Positions 1-8,506 of a stretch of DNA of 64,000 nucleotides are shown here, one piece after another. This DNA is from an uncultured Marivita sp. (GTDB lineage Bacteria; Pseudomonadota; Alphaproteobacteria; Rhodobacterales; Rhodobacteraceae): NCBI RefSeq assembly GCF_947488135.1, contig NZ_CANKYW010000001.1:1116001-1180000 (forward strand), written 5' to 3'. Position 1 is the first letter of the stretch, and the number at the start of each line of letters is the position of its first letter. The notes under the pieces are model-generated. The model worked only from the letters and a program-made list of their open reading frames with translations. It was not told the DNA's origin and did no database searches. Both the position numbers and the translations under genes were made by a program.

Positions 1-1
1 C

Positions 2-148
2 CGCAAGGGTGAGGGGCTGATCGGGTTCAACTTCAACCTGACCGGCCCGGCAAGCCAGCCGAATGTCAGCGTGAACCCCTTGTCTGCCCTGACGCCGGGC
101 ATGTTCCGCGAGATTTTCCGAAGACCGGCGCCTGTGCCGGGCGAGTGA
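2..148 (+). CDS. AsmA-like / DUF3971 family protein, C-terminal end only
   Basis: An open frame enters from the left edge and stops at a TGA, giving 48 residues that end in VPGE. The segment NPLSALTPGMFREIFR resembles the C-terminus of large AsmA-like (DUF3971) envelope proteins of Rhodobacterales, which are thought to work in lipid transport or outer-membrane assembly. The start and nearly all of the protein lie outside the window, so the family call rests on this short tail. It reads in the same direction as queA, 96 nt upstream of it. Confidence 0.55.
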   Translation, partial: RKGEGLIGFNFNLTGPASQPNVSVNPLSALTPGMFREIFRRPAPVPGE

Positions 149-244
149 GGCCCCTTTGCAGTGTCCCGGAGGTGCTGACCGCTTTCGTTGGGCGTCGGAT
201 TTCGGTAAAGGCGATGGCGACACGGCAGAAGCGGACCCGACCCG

Positions 245-1294
245 ATGAAACTCAGCGATTTCGATTTCGATCTTCCCGATGAGCTGATCGCCACGCGACC
301 GGCCTCTCCCCGATCGTCCGCACGCCTGTTGCACGCCGAGGCCGGGGGGATCGCGGATCGGATCGTGAAAGACTTGCCTGAAATCCTGCGCCCGACCGAC
401 CGGCTGGTGCTCAACGACACCAAGGTGATCCCAGCGCGGCTTTTCGGGGTGCGGCGGCGCACGGGGGCGGCAGGGCCGTCCGAAGCGAAGATCGAGGTCA
501 CGCTTTTGGAACCGCAGGCGAGCGGCACATGGTCCGCGCTGGTCAAGCCGCTCAAGAAGCTGCGCGAGGATGAAACGGTGGTGTTCTCGTCCGATCTGAC
601 GGCCGTTCTCGAAGGCCGGACCGAAGGGCAGGCGCTGTTGCGGTTCAACCTGACCGGGGCTGATTTCGACGCGGCGCTGGCCAAGGCGGGCGCGATGCCG
701 CTGCCGCCCTATATCGCGGCCAAACGCGCCGCGGACGACAGGGACAAGGAAGACTACCAGACGATCTGGGCGCGCAACGCGGGCGCTGTTGCTGCGCCGA
801 CCGCATCACTGCATTTCGACGAGGCGCTGGTGGCTGCCCTTAAAGCGCGCGGCGTGGGCATGAGCTTCGTCACCCTGCATGTCGGCGCGGGCACGTTTCT
901 GCCGGTCAAGGTCGAAGACGTGACCACCCACAAGATGCATGCCGAGTGGGGCCGTGTTTCGGAAACCGCCGCCGCCGAGATCGCCGCGACCAAGGCCGCG
1001 GGCGGACGGGTGATCCCCGTGGGTACCACCGCGCTGCGCCTGATCGAGAGCGCGGCACGCGGCGGGTCGATCCAGCCTTGGGAGGGCGACACGGACATCT
1101 TTATCTATCCGGGGTTCAACTTTCGGGTGACGGACGGGTTGATGACCAATTTTCACCTGCCGAAATCCACCCTGATGATGCTGGTCTCGGCGTTGATGGG
1201 GCCGGAGCGGATCAGGGAGATCTACGCCCACGCGATTGAAAACCGGTACCGGTTCTTTTCCTACGGCGACAGTTCGCTGCTGATCCCCGCCTGA
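245..1294 (+). CDS. queA: S-adenosylmethionine:tRNA ribosyltransferase-isomerase
   Basis: QueA transfers and isomerises the ribosyl part of S-adenosylmethionine onto preQ1 in tRNA, making epoxyqueuosine at the wobble position of GUN-anticodon tRNAs. The 349-residue length is normal. The N-terminus [20 protein letters not shown] is typical, as are [13 protein letters not shown] (about residue 55), the TASLHF motif (about 185), [19 protein letters not shown] (about 212) and the C-terminal [16 protein letters not shown] and YRFFSYGD blocks. No truncation or key-residue loss is seen. No other queuosine gene lies nearby. Confidence 0.97.
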   Translation: MKLSDFDFDLPDELIATRPASPRSSARLLHAEAGGIADRIVKDLPEILRPTDRLVLNDTKVIPARLFGVRRRTGAAGPSEAKIEVTLLEPQASGTWSALVKPLKKLREDETVVFSSDLTAVLEGRTEGQALLRFNLTGADFDAALAKAGAMPLPPYIAAKRAADDRDKEDYQTIWARNAGAVAAPTASLHFDEALVAALKARGVGMSFVTLHVGAGTFLPVKVEDVTTHKMHAEWGRVSETAAAEIAATKAAGGRVIPVGTTALRLIESAARGGSIQPWEGDTDIFIYPGFNFRVTDGLMTNFHLPKSTLMMLVSALMGPERIREIYAHAIENRYRFFSYGDSSLLIPA

Positions 1295-1422
1295 CGCAGC
1301 GCCGCAAGCCCGCGGACCGACAAAAAAAGTCGCCCATGTGATTGCGATTGCGATCCGGCTGCACTAGCCCCCGGGGGACCCGCGCAATCCGCGCCCAACA
1401 CCTGCCGCACGAAGGACGTGAT

Positions 1423-2712
1423 ATGTTAAGTGTGATCCGGACATCCTGGCCGCTCCTGCTCGGTATGCTGCTACTGATGCTCGGCAACGGTTTGCAGGGC
1501 TCTTTGCTGGGTGTGCGCGGCTCGACCATCGGGTTTTCTTCGGTCGAGATGTCGCTCGTCATGTCGGCCTATTTCGCCGGCTTCCTTGTGGCCTCGCGTG
1601 TGACCCCCGATATGATCCGCCGGGTCGGACACGTGCGGGTCTTTGCCGCGCTGGGCTCGTTCATCTCGGCGGCGCTGCTGGTGTTTCCCACCGTTCAGGA
1701 ACCCATCGTGTGGATCCTGTGCCGGGTGGTCATCGGCTTCTGTTTCTGCGGCGTCTACGTCACCGCCGAAAGCTGGCTGAACAACGCCACTTCCAACGAG
1801 ACGCGGGGGCAGACCCTTTCAGCCTACATGATCGTTCAGATGATCGGCATCATCATCGCGCAGGGCCTTCTGGTCGTGCCGGACCCGTCGGGATACCTGC
1901 TTTTCGTGATCCCGTCGGTGCTGGTTTCCATCGCCTTCGCGCCGATCCTGCTGTCGATCTCGCCGACCCCGGCCTTCGAGAGCACCAAGCGGATGACGCT
2001 GAAGGAGCTTTACCACACCTCGCCCCTGGGCTGCGTTGGCATGTTCCTGTTGGGCAGCGTCTTTGCCGCGCAGTTCGGTATGGCGGCGGTCTATGCGACC
2101 GAGGCCGGTCTTTCGATCACGCAAATCCCGGTGTTTACCGCCTCTTTCTACGTGGGCGCATTGTTGTTCCAATATCCGTTGGGCTGGATTTCCGACCGTA
2201 TGGATCGCCGGGTCCTGATCGCCGTGACGGCGGCGGTGGCGGGTCTGGCCTCGTTGACCGGGATGATCCTGGGTGGAAATTTCTACATCCTGATCGCGTC
2301 TGCGTTCCTGATCGGCGGATTGTCGAACCCGCTTTATTCCCTGCTCATCGCCTATACCAACGACTTCTTGCAGCACGAGGACATGGCGGCGGCCTCCGCG
2401 GGTCTGCTGTTCGTCAACGGCGTCGGCGCGATCGCGGGCCCGTTGATCATCGGCTATGCCATGCAGATTTTCGGACCTCCGGGCTATTTCATTCTGCTGT
2501 CGGTCGTACTGCTGCTTCTCACCGGCTACGCGGCCTACCGGATGACGCAACGCCCGGCACCGACATCGGACGAAACCATCGCGTATCAGGGCATGATGCC
2601 GACCGCGTCGCTGGTGACGGTCGAGCTGGCTTCGGAATGGGCGGTCGAAGCCGCCGAGGCGCAGGCCGAACAGGACGAACGCGACGAAAAGCAAAGCGAT
2701 ACAGCGGCCTGA
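1423..2712 (+). CDS. MFS transporter (about 12 TM)
   Basis: Major facilitator superfamily permease of 429 residues with about twelve hydrophobic helices, so an inner-membrane secondary transporter of unknown substrate. The start is set at the ATG at 1423, which has GAAGGA about 7 nt upstream and begins the first helix directly; the frame is open further upstream to 1342 but that extension looks non-coding. The loop GWISDRMDRR (about residue 247) is the MFS motif-A type. The C-terminal cytoplasmic tail is rich in Glu, Asp and Ala. It resembles the YcaD/UMF-type MFS proteins common in Rhodobacterales. Confidence 0.85.
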   Translation: MLSVIRTSWPLLLGMLLLMLGNGLQGSLLGVRGSTIGFSSVEMSLVMSAYFAGFLVASRVTPDMIRRVGHVRVFAALGSFISAALLVFPTVQEPIVWILCRVVIGFCFCGVYVTAESWLNNATSNETRGQTLSAYMIVQMIGIIIAQGLLVVPDPSGYLLFVIPSVLVSIAFAPILLSISPTPAFESTKRMTLKELYHTSPLGCVGMFLLGSVFAAQFGMAAVYATEAGLSITQIPVFTASFYVGALLFQYPLGWISDRMDRRVLIAVTAAVAGLASLTGMILGGNFYILIASAFLIGGLSNPLYSLLIAYTNDFLQHEDMAAASAGLLFVNGVGAIAGPLIIGYAMQIFGPPGYFILLSVVLLLLTGYAAYRMTQRPAPTSDETIAYQGMMPTASLVTVELASEWAVEAAEAQAEQDERDEKQSDTAA

Positions 2713-2856
2713 CCGACGGTTTCCGCGTGGGTTCACAGCCTCATGGAGACCTGCACGATATGTCGGCAGTGACATGAAAAGTGACTGTTTCCCGAATCGT
2801 TTCTTGGCTAATCATTTCAAGACACTGGAAGACCACGCGGAGGATCGGAGAGAGCC

Positions 2857-3435
2857 ATGGTCACGCCTGATGACGTATTGAGTTTCTGGCTGGACGAGGT
2901 CGGGCCAAGTGGGTGGTACAAATCCGACAAGGGGTTGGATCAGGACATCCGCGACCGTTTCGAGGCCAGCTGGGACGGAGCGATGGAGGGACGGCACGCG
3001 CTCTGGCTGACCTATCCGAGCGGCACGCTGGCCTATATTGTGTTGATGGACCAGTTTCCCCGCAACATGTTCCGCGATACGGCCAAGGCGTTTTCATCCG
3101 ACAGGTTTGCCCTGGCCGCGGCCAAGCAGGCAATCGGCAAGGCGTGGGACATGAAAATTGACGAACCGGCGCGGCAGTTTTTCTACCTTCCGCTGATGCA
3201 TTCCGAAAACCTCTGCGATCAGGACCGATGCGTGCGCCTTATGCTCGAGCGGATGCCGAAACATGGCGCGAGCAACCTTCTCCACGCCCGCGCGCATCGC
3301 GAAGTGATCCGCAAATTCGGCCGTTTTCCCTATCGCAACGCCGCATTGGGCCGTCGGTCGACCGAGACCGAGCTGTCATACGTGAACGGCGGCGGCTATG
3401 GGTCCACCGTGGAAGAGCTCAAGAAAGCGGGTTGA
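2857..3435 (+). CDS. DUF924 family protein
   Basis: A 192-residue soluble protein of the DUF924 family, which has an all-helical TPR-like fold and no firmly known function. Recognisable blocks are VLSFWLDEVGP at the N-terminus, LWLTYPSGTLAYIVLMDQFPRNMFR (split here as LAYIVLMDQFPRNMFR, about residues 58-73), FFYLPLMHSE (about 108) and HREVIRKFGRFPYRN (about 147). GGAGAG lies 6-11 nt before the ATG. It probably has its own promoter in the 144 nt after the MFS gene. Confidence 0.85.
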   Translation: MVTPDDVLSFWLDEVGPSGWYKSDKGLDQDIRDRFEASWDGAMEGRHALWLTYPSGTLAYIVLMDQFPRNMFRDTAKAFSSDRFALAAAKQAIGKAWDMKIDEPARQFFYLPLMHSENLCDQDRCVRLMLERMPKHGASNLLHARAHREVIRKFGRFPYRNAALGRRSTETELSYVNGGGYGSTVEELKKAG

Positions 3436-3468
3436 GCGGACGCACCCTTATCGGCGCGTCCAGCGGGT

Positions 3469-4362
3469 TCAGGATGTCGTCGATGCTTTGAAAATCTTGT
3501 CGATATTGCTGCCAAGAGCCGCGTTGAACGCGTCATCGGATTGCTGCTTTGACAGACCTTCCGCCAGCGCCCGTGAGAAGCTCGCGATCATCTTGGGGTT
3601 CCGGGCCAGCCGTTCGCAGGCTTCATCCGTGCTGTAGCCGCCGGACAAGGCCACCACGCGCAGCACGTTCGGATGCTCGGCGAGATCGGTGTAAAGACCG
3701 TCCTCGGTCGGGATGGTCAGTTTGAGCATAACTTTCGTATCGCTGTCCAACGCGTTGAGATGAGACAGGATTTCCTCGTGCAGGATATCCTCGGCCTCGC
3801 GCTTGGTCGGGCTGTGGATGTCCACTTCCGGCTCGAGGATCGGCACGAGACCCGCCGCGCAGACGGTTTTGCCAACCTCGAATTGCTGGGCCACCACGGC
3901 CTTGATCCCCTGCGCATCGGCTTCGTGGATGACGGACCGTTCCTTGGTGCCGAACACACCCATGGACTTGGCTTCTGCCAGCAGGGCTCCGAGTCCCGGC
4001 ATCGGCTTCATGATCTGGGCGCCGTTGGCCTTGTCCTCCAATCCTTTGTCGATCTTGAGGAATGGCACGACGCCGCGCTTTTCCCAAAGATAGGTCGGAA
4101 CGGGAATGCCCTCGACCGTGTCGCGCATGGTACGTTCGAACAGGATCGCGCCAAGAACCTTGTCAGACGTGAAATCCGGAGCGGTCATGATGCGGCAGCG
4201 CATCTCGTGGATGAGCGCGAACATCTCTTCGTCGGTGCTGTAGGCGTCTTCTTCGATGCTGTAGAGACGCAGCGCCTTCGGGGTCGACCCGCCGCTCTGG
4301 TCCAGCGCGGCGATGAAGCCTTTGCCCGTCTTGATGCGGTCTGCCATTGCGGTATCGGTCAT
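3469..4362 (-). CDS. fda: class I fructose-bisphosphate aldolase
   Basis: Cleaves fructose 1,6-bisphosphate to glyceraldehyde 3-phosphate and dihydroxyacetone phosphate in the cytosol, by the metal-free Schiff-base mechanism. The 297 residues contain GFIAALDQSGGSTPKAL (about 15-31), LFERTM (about 74), the basic pocket WEKRGVVPFLKIDKG (93-107) and VMLKLTIPTEDG, whose Lys214 is the likely Schiff-base lysine. The length fits the short bacterial class I form. It is convergent with the DUF924 gene. A 14-nt perfect palindrome 80 nt upstream of the start may be a LacI-family operator. Confidence 0.9.
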   Translation of the reverse strand: MTDTAMADRIKTGKGFIAALDQSGGSTPKALRLYSIEEDAYSTDEEMFALIHEMRCRIMTAPDFTSDKVLGAILFERTMRDTVEGIPVPTYLWEKRGVVPFLKIDKGLEDKANGAQIMKPMPGLGALLAEAKSMGVFGTKERSVIHEADAQGIKAVVAQQFEVGKTVCAAGLVPILEPEVDIHSPTKREAEDILHEEILSHLNALDSDTKVMLKLTIPTEDGLYTDLAEHPNVLRVVALSGGYSTDEACERLARNPKMIASFSRALAEGLSKQQSDDAFNAALGSNIDKIFKASTTS

Positions 4363-4441
4363 GTGAAGTCCCCAGGCTGAATTGGTGTTGTTGTCGATGT
4401 CCTAGAACAGAGCGCGCGAAAAAGATAGAGGCATGCCAAGA

Positions 4442-4455
4442 GGTTAGCGCTAACC
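4442..4455. promoter_or_regulatory. perfect 14-nt palindrome, LacI/GalR-type operator candidate
   Basis: GGTTAGCGCTAACC is fully self-complementary with a central CG, the pattern of LacI/GalR-family operators. It lies 80 nt upstream of the fda start and overlaps the last codons of the P450 gene (which reads toward it). Rhodobacterales have a LacI-type central carbon regulator (CceR) with palindromic sites of this class; I cannot confirm the match from memory. Seen: the palindrome. Inferred: that it controls fda. Confidence 0.5.
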
Positions 4456-5838
4456 GTCGGTTGATATGTCGCTGTCTGTGTCTGCGGGGTGTCGCGGCTG
4501 GGCGCGCAGCCATATGCCGTCACGTGCGCGCACGGTCAGATGGGCAACCGGATCGGGCCGCTTGCCCGCGATCTCCGTCAGTTGAATGTCGCGCAGAAAC
4601 AGAGACAGGAGCAGCGGCCCCTCGGCCATCGCAAAGCCCGCGCCGGGGCAAACACGCGGCCCCGCACTGAACGGCAAATACGCATCGCGTGCCGATTGTC
4701 GGGCCTCGTCGGTCTGCCAGCGGCTGGGATCGAAAAGATCCGGATTGCTCCAAAGCCGTGTGTGCCGGTGCAGATGCCACGGGCTGAGCACCAGTTGCGC
4801 GGCTTTAGGGATTGCCCGTTTGCGGAAGGTCTCGGACTTGGTGGATTGGCGCACCATCATCGGCACCGGCGGATAGAGCCGCAGCGTTTCCCGGAACACA
4901 TCGCGGCTGCTGGTCAGACGCTTGACGTCATTCGGGGCGGACAGCCCCTGTGCCTCGTCAGCCACGCGGTCCTGCCAGTCAGGCGCGGCCGCGCAAAGAT
5001 GAAGCGCCCAGGCCAATGCGCTGGCGCTGGTCTCGTGTCCCGCGAGAAAGAAGATCGCGACCTGATCGACCATTTCGGCGGTGGTGAAACGGTCTCCGGT
5101 CAGCGGATCGGGTGTTGTCATGATCCGCGTGGCCAGATCATCCGGCGCGGTGCCCGTTTGGATGGCGCGCATGCGCTCGGAGACCAGCCGTGTGATCAGC
5201 GTGCGAATCCGCGCGGCGGCACGCTTGGTGTCCCGGCTATGAAAGCGCGGCATCCAGCGGGGCAGGGGAACGAAGGCGGCAAGGTTCAGGATCGGCTGGC
5301 TGCGCTGGTAGGCGCGGAATTCGTGGAATACCTCGCGCGCGATCTCGTCCTCGATGGGGATGGAGAATAGCGTGCGGAAGATCGCGTCGGCGGCGGCGTG
5401 ACTCGCGATTTCTTCGATCTCGATCTCTAACCCGTCGCCGATCCGGTCGCGCACACGCGCCACCATCGCCTGACCGGCCGCCCACATGGCAGGCAGCGAC
5501 TGCCCCAAGCGCCCCCGTTCGAACGCCGGGTCGATGATGCGCCGCTGCCGTTCCCAGGTCGCGCCGTTGGTCAGGAAAACCGATTGCCCCAGAAGCGGGC
5601 GCAGACCTTCACCGATGCGTGTGGACTTGGGAAAATCCTCCGGACGCTCGCGTAGGATCGTTCGGACTAGCGCGGGATCGTTGGCGAGGTAGGATTGGAA
5701 GAACGGCGTCCGGAACTCGGCCATCCAGGCGGAATACAGACGCTCCGGCTGTGCCGACAGGATATCGCGGCGGAACAGGCGCATGTACCGCCACAGCGAC
5801 ACGCGGTCGGGGCGCGATTTCGGTTTGGGTGGGATCAC
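4450..5838 (-). CDS. cytochrome P450
   Basis: A 462-residue haem monooxygenase with no membrane anchor. The oxygen-binding I-helix motif AGHETSAS is at 266-273, the K-helix ExxR pair is Glu317/Arg320 (FRETLR), and the haem-ligand loop FSAGPRVCPG places the axial cysteine at Cys397. LWSNPDLFDPSRW (362-374) is the usual PERF-like region. The substrate is unknown; the sequence looks closer to fatty-acid or terpene-type P450s than to CYP51, which is only an impression. Its ATG overlaps the stop of the upstream membrane hydrolase gene by 4 nt, so the two are probably co-translated. Confidence 0.93.
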   Translation of the reverse strand: MIPPKPKSRPDRVSLWRYMRLFRRDILSAQPERLYSAWMAEFRTPFFQSYLANDPALVRTILRERPEDFPKSTRIGEGLRPLLGQSVFLTNGATWERQRRIIDPAFERGRLGQSLPAMWAAGQAMVARVRDRIGDGLEIEIEEIASHAAADAIFRTLFSIPIEDEIAREVFHEFRAYQRSQPILNLAAFVPLPRWMPRFHSRDTKRAAARIRTLITRLVSERMRAIQTGTAPDDLATRIMTTPDPLTGDRFTTAEMVDQVAIFFLAGHETSASALAWALHLCAAAPDWQDRVADEAQGLSAPNDVKRLTSSRDVFRETLRLYPPVPMMVRQSTKSETFRKRAIPKAAQLVLSPWHLHRHTRLWSNPDLFDPSRWQTDEARQSARDAYLPFSAGPRVCPGAGFAMAEGPLLLSLFLRDIQLTEIAGKRPDPVAHLTVRARDGIWLRAQPRHPADTDSDISTDG

Positions 5839-7097
5839 GGTTTCACGGAAGTGTATTTAGAAACCCCAACGTCGATCCGGCTTTTGGACGGCGGGCGGTT
5901 CGCATAGCGCTGGCCCAGCGTCAGAGGCCCTGCGGTGATCTGGAAGTAATCATAGTCGAGCGGCCGGTCGAAGGCGCAGAGATACTGGAAATGCAGCCGG
6001 AAAAACTTGCGCCGCAGCTTTTCCCAGTTTTCCTCGGAAAGCGTACGCGAAAACTGTGCCGAAAAGACCAAGGGCCATTGCTTGTCACGGGTGGCGACAC
6101 CGGACACGCCGACGGGATCACACAAGGCATAGGAACATCCGTCACCCGGAGCGGTGACATCGATCCAGACGAGGTCGTCCTGTTCGGACAGGAATTGCAA
6201 ATCCGCGCGCAGCTGCCATGCGTCGGGCAGGAACGACACCATCGGGATCACGTGGCCAAGGCTGAGAAACGACAGTGCCGGGCGCGCGGGCCGATCGGGG
6301 GTGTCGCGCATGATGTCGGCAAGGATCGACACAACGAGATGCGCGCCCGAAGAATGGCCGACCACCAGAACCTCGTCGTAATCCTGCAACAGAGCCGTCG
6401 CGATGGTGCCGCGGAATGCGTCCATTCGCTCTTGCAAGGCCGGCGGGGTGGCGCCGTTGTGACTGGCTGAAAAGGCGTAGTCGTGCATCAGGTAGTAGGC
6501 ATAGATGCGGCGGTCCTGCGATTTGAACCAGCGCAGGACCAGAACGATGATGACGAAGAACGGCGTCCAATAGAGCAAGGATGTGCCCCACCGGGTTATG
6601 GCGCCCTCACCGACAAGCCACAGGACCGCCGCGTGAAACACTGTGCTGAGCGCCCATCCGACGAGGTGCGCAACAAGGAGGGCCGCAAGCAGTTGCAGGA
6701 TCAGCATACCGATCGGATAGAGTGCGGCGATCAACGGCCCCTTCGGCAACACCGCCAGCCGCCGCAACGTGCCCGAGGCGATATAGGTCCAGCTGGTGCG
6801 GATCAGTTGCAGGTATGTGGCGGGAATGCTGTTCGACATGCTGTCGCGTACGATATCCGACCAGAGCAGCACCTCGAGATCGGCGGTCACACGGGTGTCG
6901 TCCATCAGTCCTGACGCGCGCCAACCATAGGGGCCGTCGCTGTCGGCGGCCTCCACATGCAGCCCGTAGCCGGAAATCTCGGCCTGCTTCGCGCCTTCCG
7001 AGCGGTACAGCTCGCGATACCGGCGGGCCGGGAAAGGGTCGTATCCCGGAATGTAGAACACCTTGCGGCGGCGGACGTGGGTGGGCGCGGCTGACAT
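5835..7097 (-). CDS. alpha/beta-hydrolase-like membrane protein
   Basis: A 420-residue protein opening with RRKVFYIPGYDPFPARRYRELY, a short form of which (YIPGYDPFP) looks like the first strand and oxyanion region of a hydrolase. A hydrophobic central block (about residues 120-195, three helices ending FFVIIVLVLRWF) precedes VLVVGHSSGAHL, a GxSxG nucleophile elbow with likely Ser near 258. So it appears to be a serine hydrolase with an integral membrane insert. The ATG at 7097 is preferred; the longer frame would need a TTG at 7151. It overlaps the P450 gene by 4 nt. The product and substrate are not known to me. Confidence 0.65.
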   Translation of the reverse strand: MSAAPTHVRRRKVFYIPGYDPFPARRYRELYRSEGAKQAEISGYGLHVEAADSDGPYGWRASGLMDDTRVTADLEVLLWSDIVRDSMSNSIPATYLQLIRTSWTYIASGTLRRLAVLPKGPLIAALYPIGMLILQLLAALLVAHLVGWALSTVFHAAVLWLVGEGAITRWGTSLLYWTPFFVIIVLVLRWFKSQDRRIYAYYLMHDYAFSASHNGATPPALQERMDAFRGTIATALLQDYDEVLVVGHSSGAHLVVSILADIMRDTPDRPARPALSFLSLGHVIPMVSFLPDAWQLRADLQFLSEQDDLVWIDVTAPGDGCSYALCDPVGVSGVATRDKQWPLVFSAQFSRTLSEENWEKLRRKFFRLHFQYLCAFDRPLDYDYFQITAGPLTLGQRYANRPPSKSRIDVGVSKYTSVKP

Positions 7098-7168
7098 GAC
7101 GGGCTGCTCTGGCTTTTTCCGAACTGTAACAGTGTTCCGGAAATGCGCCAATTTTTTGATGATTGCCG

Positions 7169-7193
7169 GGAACCGGGGCCTAAGTGGTCGGTT
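7169..7193 (+). promoter_or_regulatory. EcfG-type general stress promoter
   Basis: GGAAC (7169-7173), a 16-nt spacer, then GGTT (7190-7193). This fits the EcfG consensus GGAAC-N16/17-CGTT apart from the first base of the -10 element. It sits 24 nt before the ATG of the following small membrane protein gene. Confidence 0.6.
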
Positions 7194-7217
7194 AAGCCCC
7201 AGACCAAGAGGACCACC

Positions 7218-7592
7218 ATGATCGATATTCTGAACATTACCGCCGCTTTGCTGACCATCGCCCTTGGCGCGTTCGGGATGCTGGCGCCCCGCTACACGGC
7301 AGGGGTTCTCGACCTGCGCACTGGCGATACGACGATGGGCCTCTCGGAATTGCGGGCGTCAGCGGGTGGTATGTTCGTCATCGTTGGCGGCGCGTGCCTC
7401 TGGCTCGGGGAACCCTGGGCCTACGCGATGATGGGGTTTGTTTATCTTGGTGCCGGGCTTGGCCGCGCGCTTTCGTTGATTATCGACAAACCGCCCTTTC
7501 CCAAGACGCATTTGTACTTCCTGTTCGAAGCTGTGTTCGCTGCGTGGTTGCTGATCGTCAACCTGCCGGGCGCTCAGGGGCTGTCCCAGTAG
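7218..7592 (+). CDS. small 4-TM membrane protein, DUF4345-like
   Basis: A 124-residue hydrophobic protein with about four helices (residues 5-22, 48-66, 70-88, 100-117) and a loop LRTGDTTMGLSELRASAGGMF, the part ELRASAGGMF being typical of DUF4345-like proteins. Function unknown. The ATG has AGAGGA 6 nt upstream; the frame is open upstream but that extension lacks a ribosome site. An EcfG-type promoter lies just before it, so stress induction is likely. Its last 19 nt overlap the convergent DUF1194 gene. Confidence 0.7.
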   Translation: MIDILNITAALLTIALGAFGMLAPRYTAGVLDLRTGDTTMGLSELRASAGGMFVIVGGACLWLGEPWAYAMMGFVYLGAGLGRALSLIIDKPPFPKTHLYFLFEAVFAAWLLIVNLPGAQGLSQ

Positions 7593-8374
7593 CGCCGCCG
7601 ATCCTGCCAGATTTTCTCACCGATCCGGCAATCCGTCGGGTCGCGGTTCACGGCCTGCACCGGAACCACGGTCGCCTCGGTCGGACGTGACACCATTTCC
7701 AGCACAAGCTTGCGCTGCACCGCCTCGGCGAAATCGTCCCAGTCGAACACGGGAATGACGAAGGACCCGGGTCCGCCGATGACGCAGTTTTCGTAATAGA
7801 CATCCAGGTTTTCCAGATGCCACGCGCTGTCCATACCTTCGCGTGTTAGGAGGGGAAGCCCGTTGATGACGATCCCCTTCGACAGAACCGTATCCCGGGC
7901 GCGCTCCACATGCCGTCCTTGGTTGTTCGGCCCGTCGCCCGAGATGTCGATGACCCGACGCAGCCCGGCATAAATGTTGGTGTCGATCAACTCGGCCCCG
8001 AAGATCAGCGCTTCCGAAATCGACGTGCGCCGCAATGCGGGATCAAAGCGCGAGGTCAGGATGTCTGCAAAGGCATCCAGATCGGCGCGGGTTTGGAGGA
8101 CACGCCAGTCGATCACCACTTCCTGTGTTCCGGCCCATTCGACATATGTCACCGCCACGCTCTGTAACAAACCCGATTGCAGTGCCGCGAACACCGCGTC
8201 CGAGCGCAACGCTTCCGCATAACCCCGCCGCTGGATCTCGAGCTCCCGTTCGGTCATGGACCGGGACACGTCGACCATCAGCACAAGTTCCAGATCGACC
8301 TCGATCTCCTGCGCATCGGCAGGTTTCCCGAGTGTCAGGCAAAAGAGTGCCAAAAGGGCAAAGAGCGCTTTCAT
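7574..8374 (-). CDS. DUF1194 protein (VWA-like), exported
   Basis: A 266-residue protein with a signal peptide (MKALFALLALFCLTLGKPADA, cleavage near ADA-QE, about residue 21) followed by a von Willebrand A-like domain. LVLMVDVSRSM (about residues 31-41) carries the DxSxS metal-site motif and RRVIDISGDGPNNQG (about 139-153) the conserved DUF1194 core. Probably periplasmic; function unknown. A second DUF1194 gene lies on the other side of ssrA in the divergent direction, and the two proteins are clearly paralogous in these motifs though not close in overall sequence. Confidence 0.85.
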   Translation of the reverse strand: MKALFALLALFCLTLGKPADAQEIEVDLELVLMVDVSRSMTERELEIQRRGYAEALRSDAVFAALQSGLLQSVAVTYVEWAGTQEVVIDWRVLQTRADLDAFADILTSRFDPALRRTSISEALIFGAELIDTNIYAGLRRVIDISGDGPNNQGRHVERARDTVLSKGIVINGLPLLTREGMDSAWHLENLDVYYENCVIGGPGSFVIPVFDWDDFAEAVQRKLVLEMVSRPTEATVVPVQAVNRDPTDCRIGEKIWQDRRRYWDSP

Positions 8375-8471
8375 GGCGTGAGAATGCCCAAGCCTGCATC
8401 ACAAATCCATTCACAAGTTTGACGGTCTGCAAGTTCGCGCAGACCCGAGAGAATGCAGTCGATCTAAAGGG

Positions 8472-8500
8472 TTGAAATCCGGCCCGCGAAGCACGATACT
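8472..8500 (+). promoter_or_regulatory. sigma-70-type promoter of ssrA
   Basis: TTGAAA (8472-8477), a 17-nt spacer, then GATACT (8495-8500). Spacing is ideal and the -35 matches 5 of 6 consensus bases. A start near 8507 would place it just upstream of the acceptor part of the tmRNA. Confidence 0.6.
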
Positions 8501-8506
8501 CAAGAT

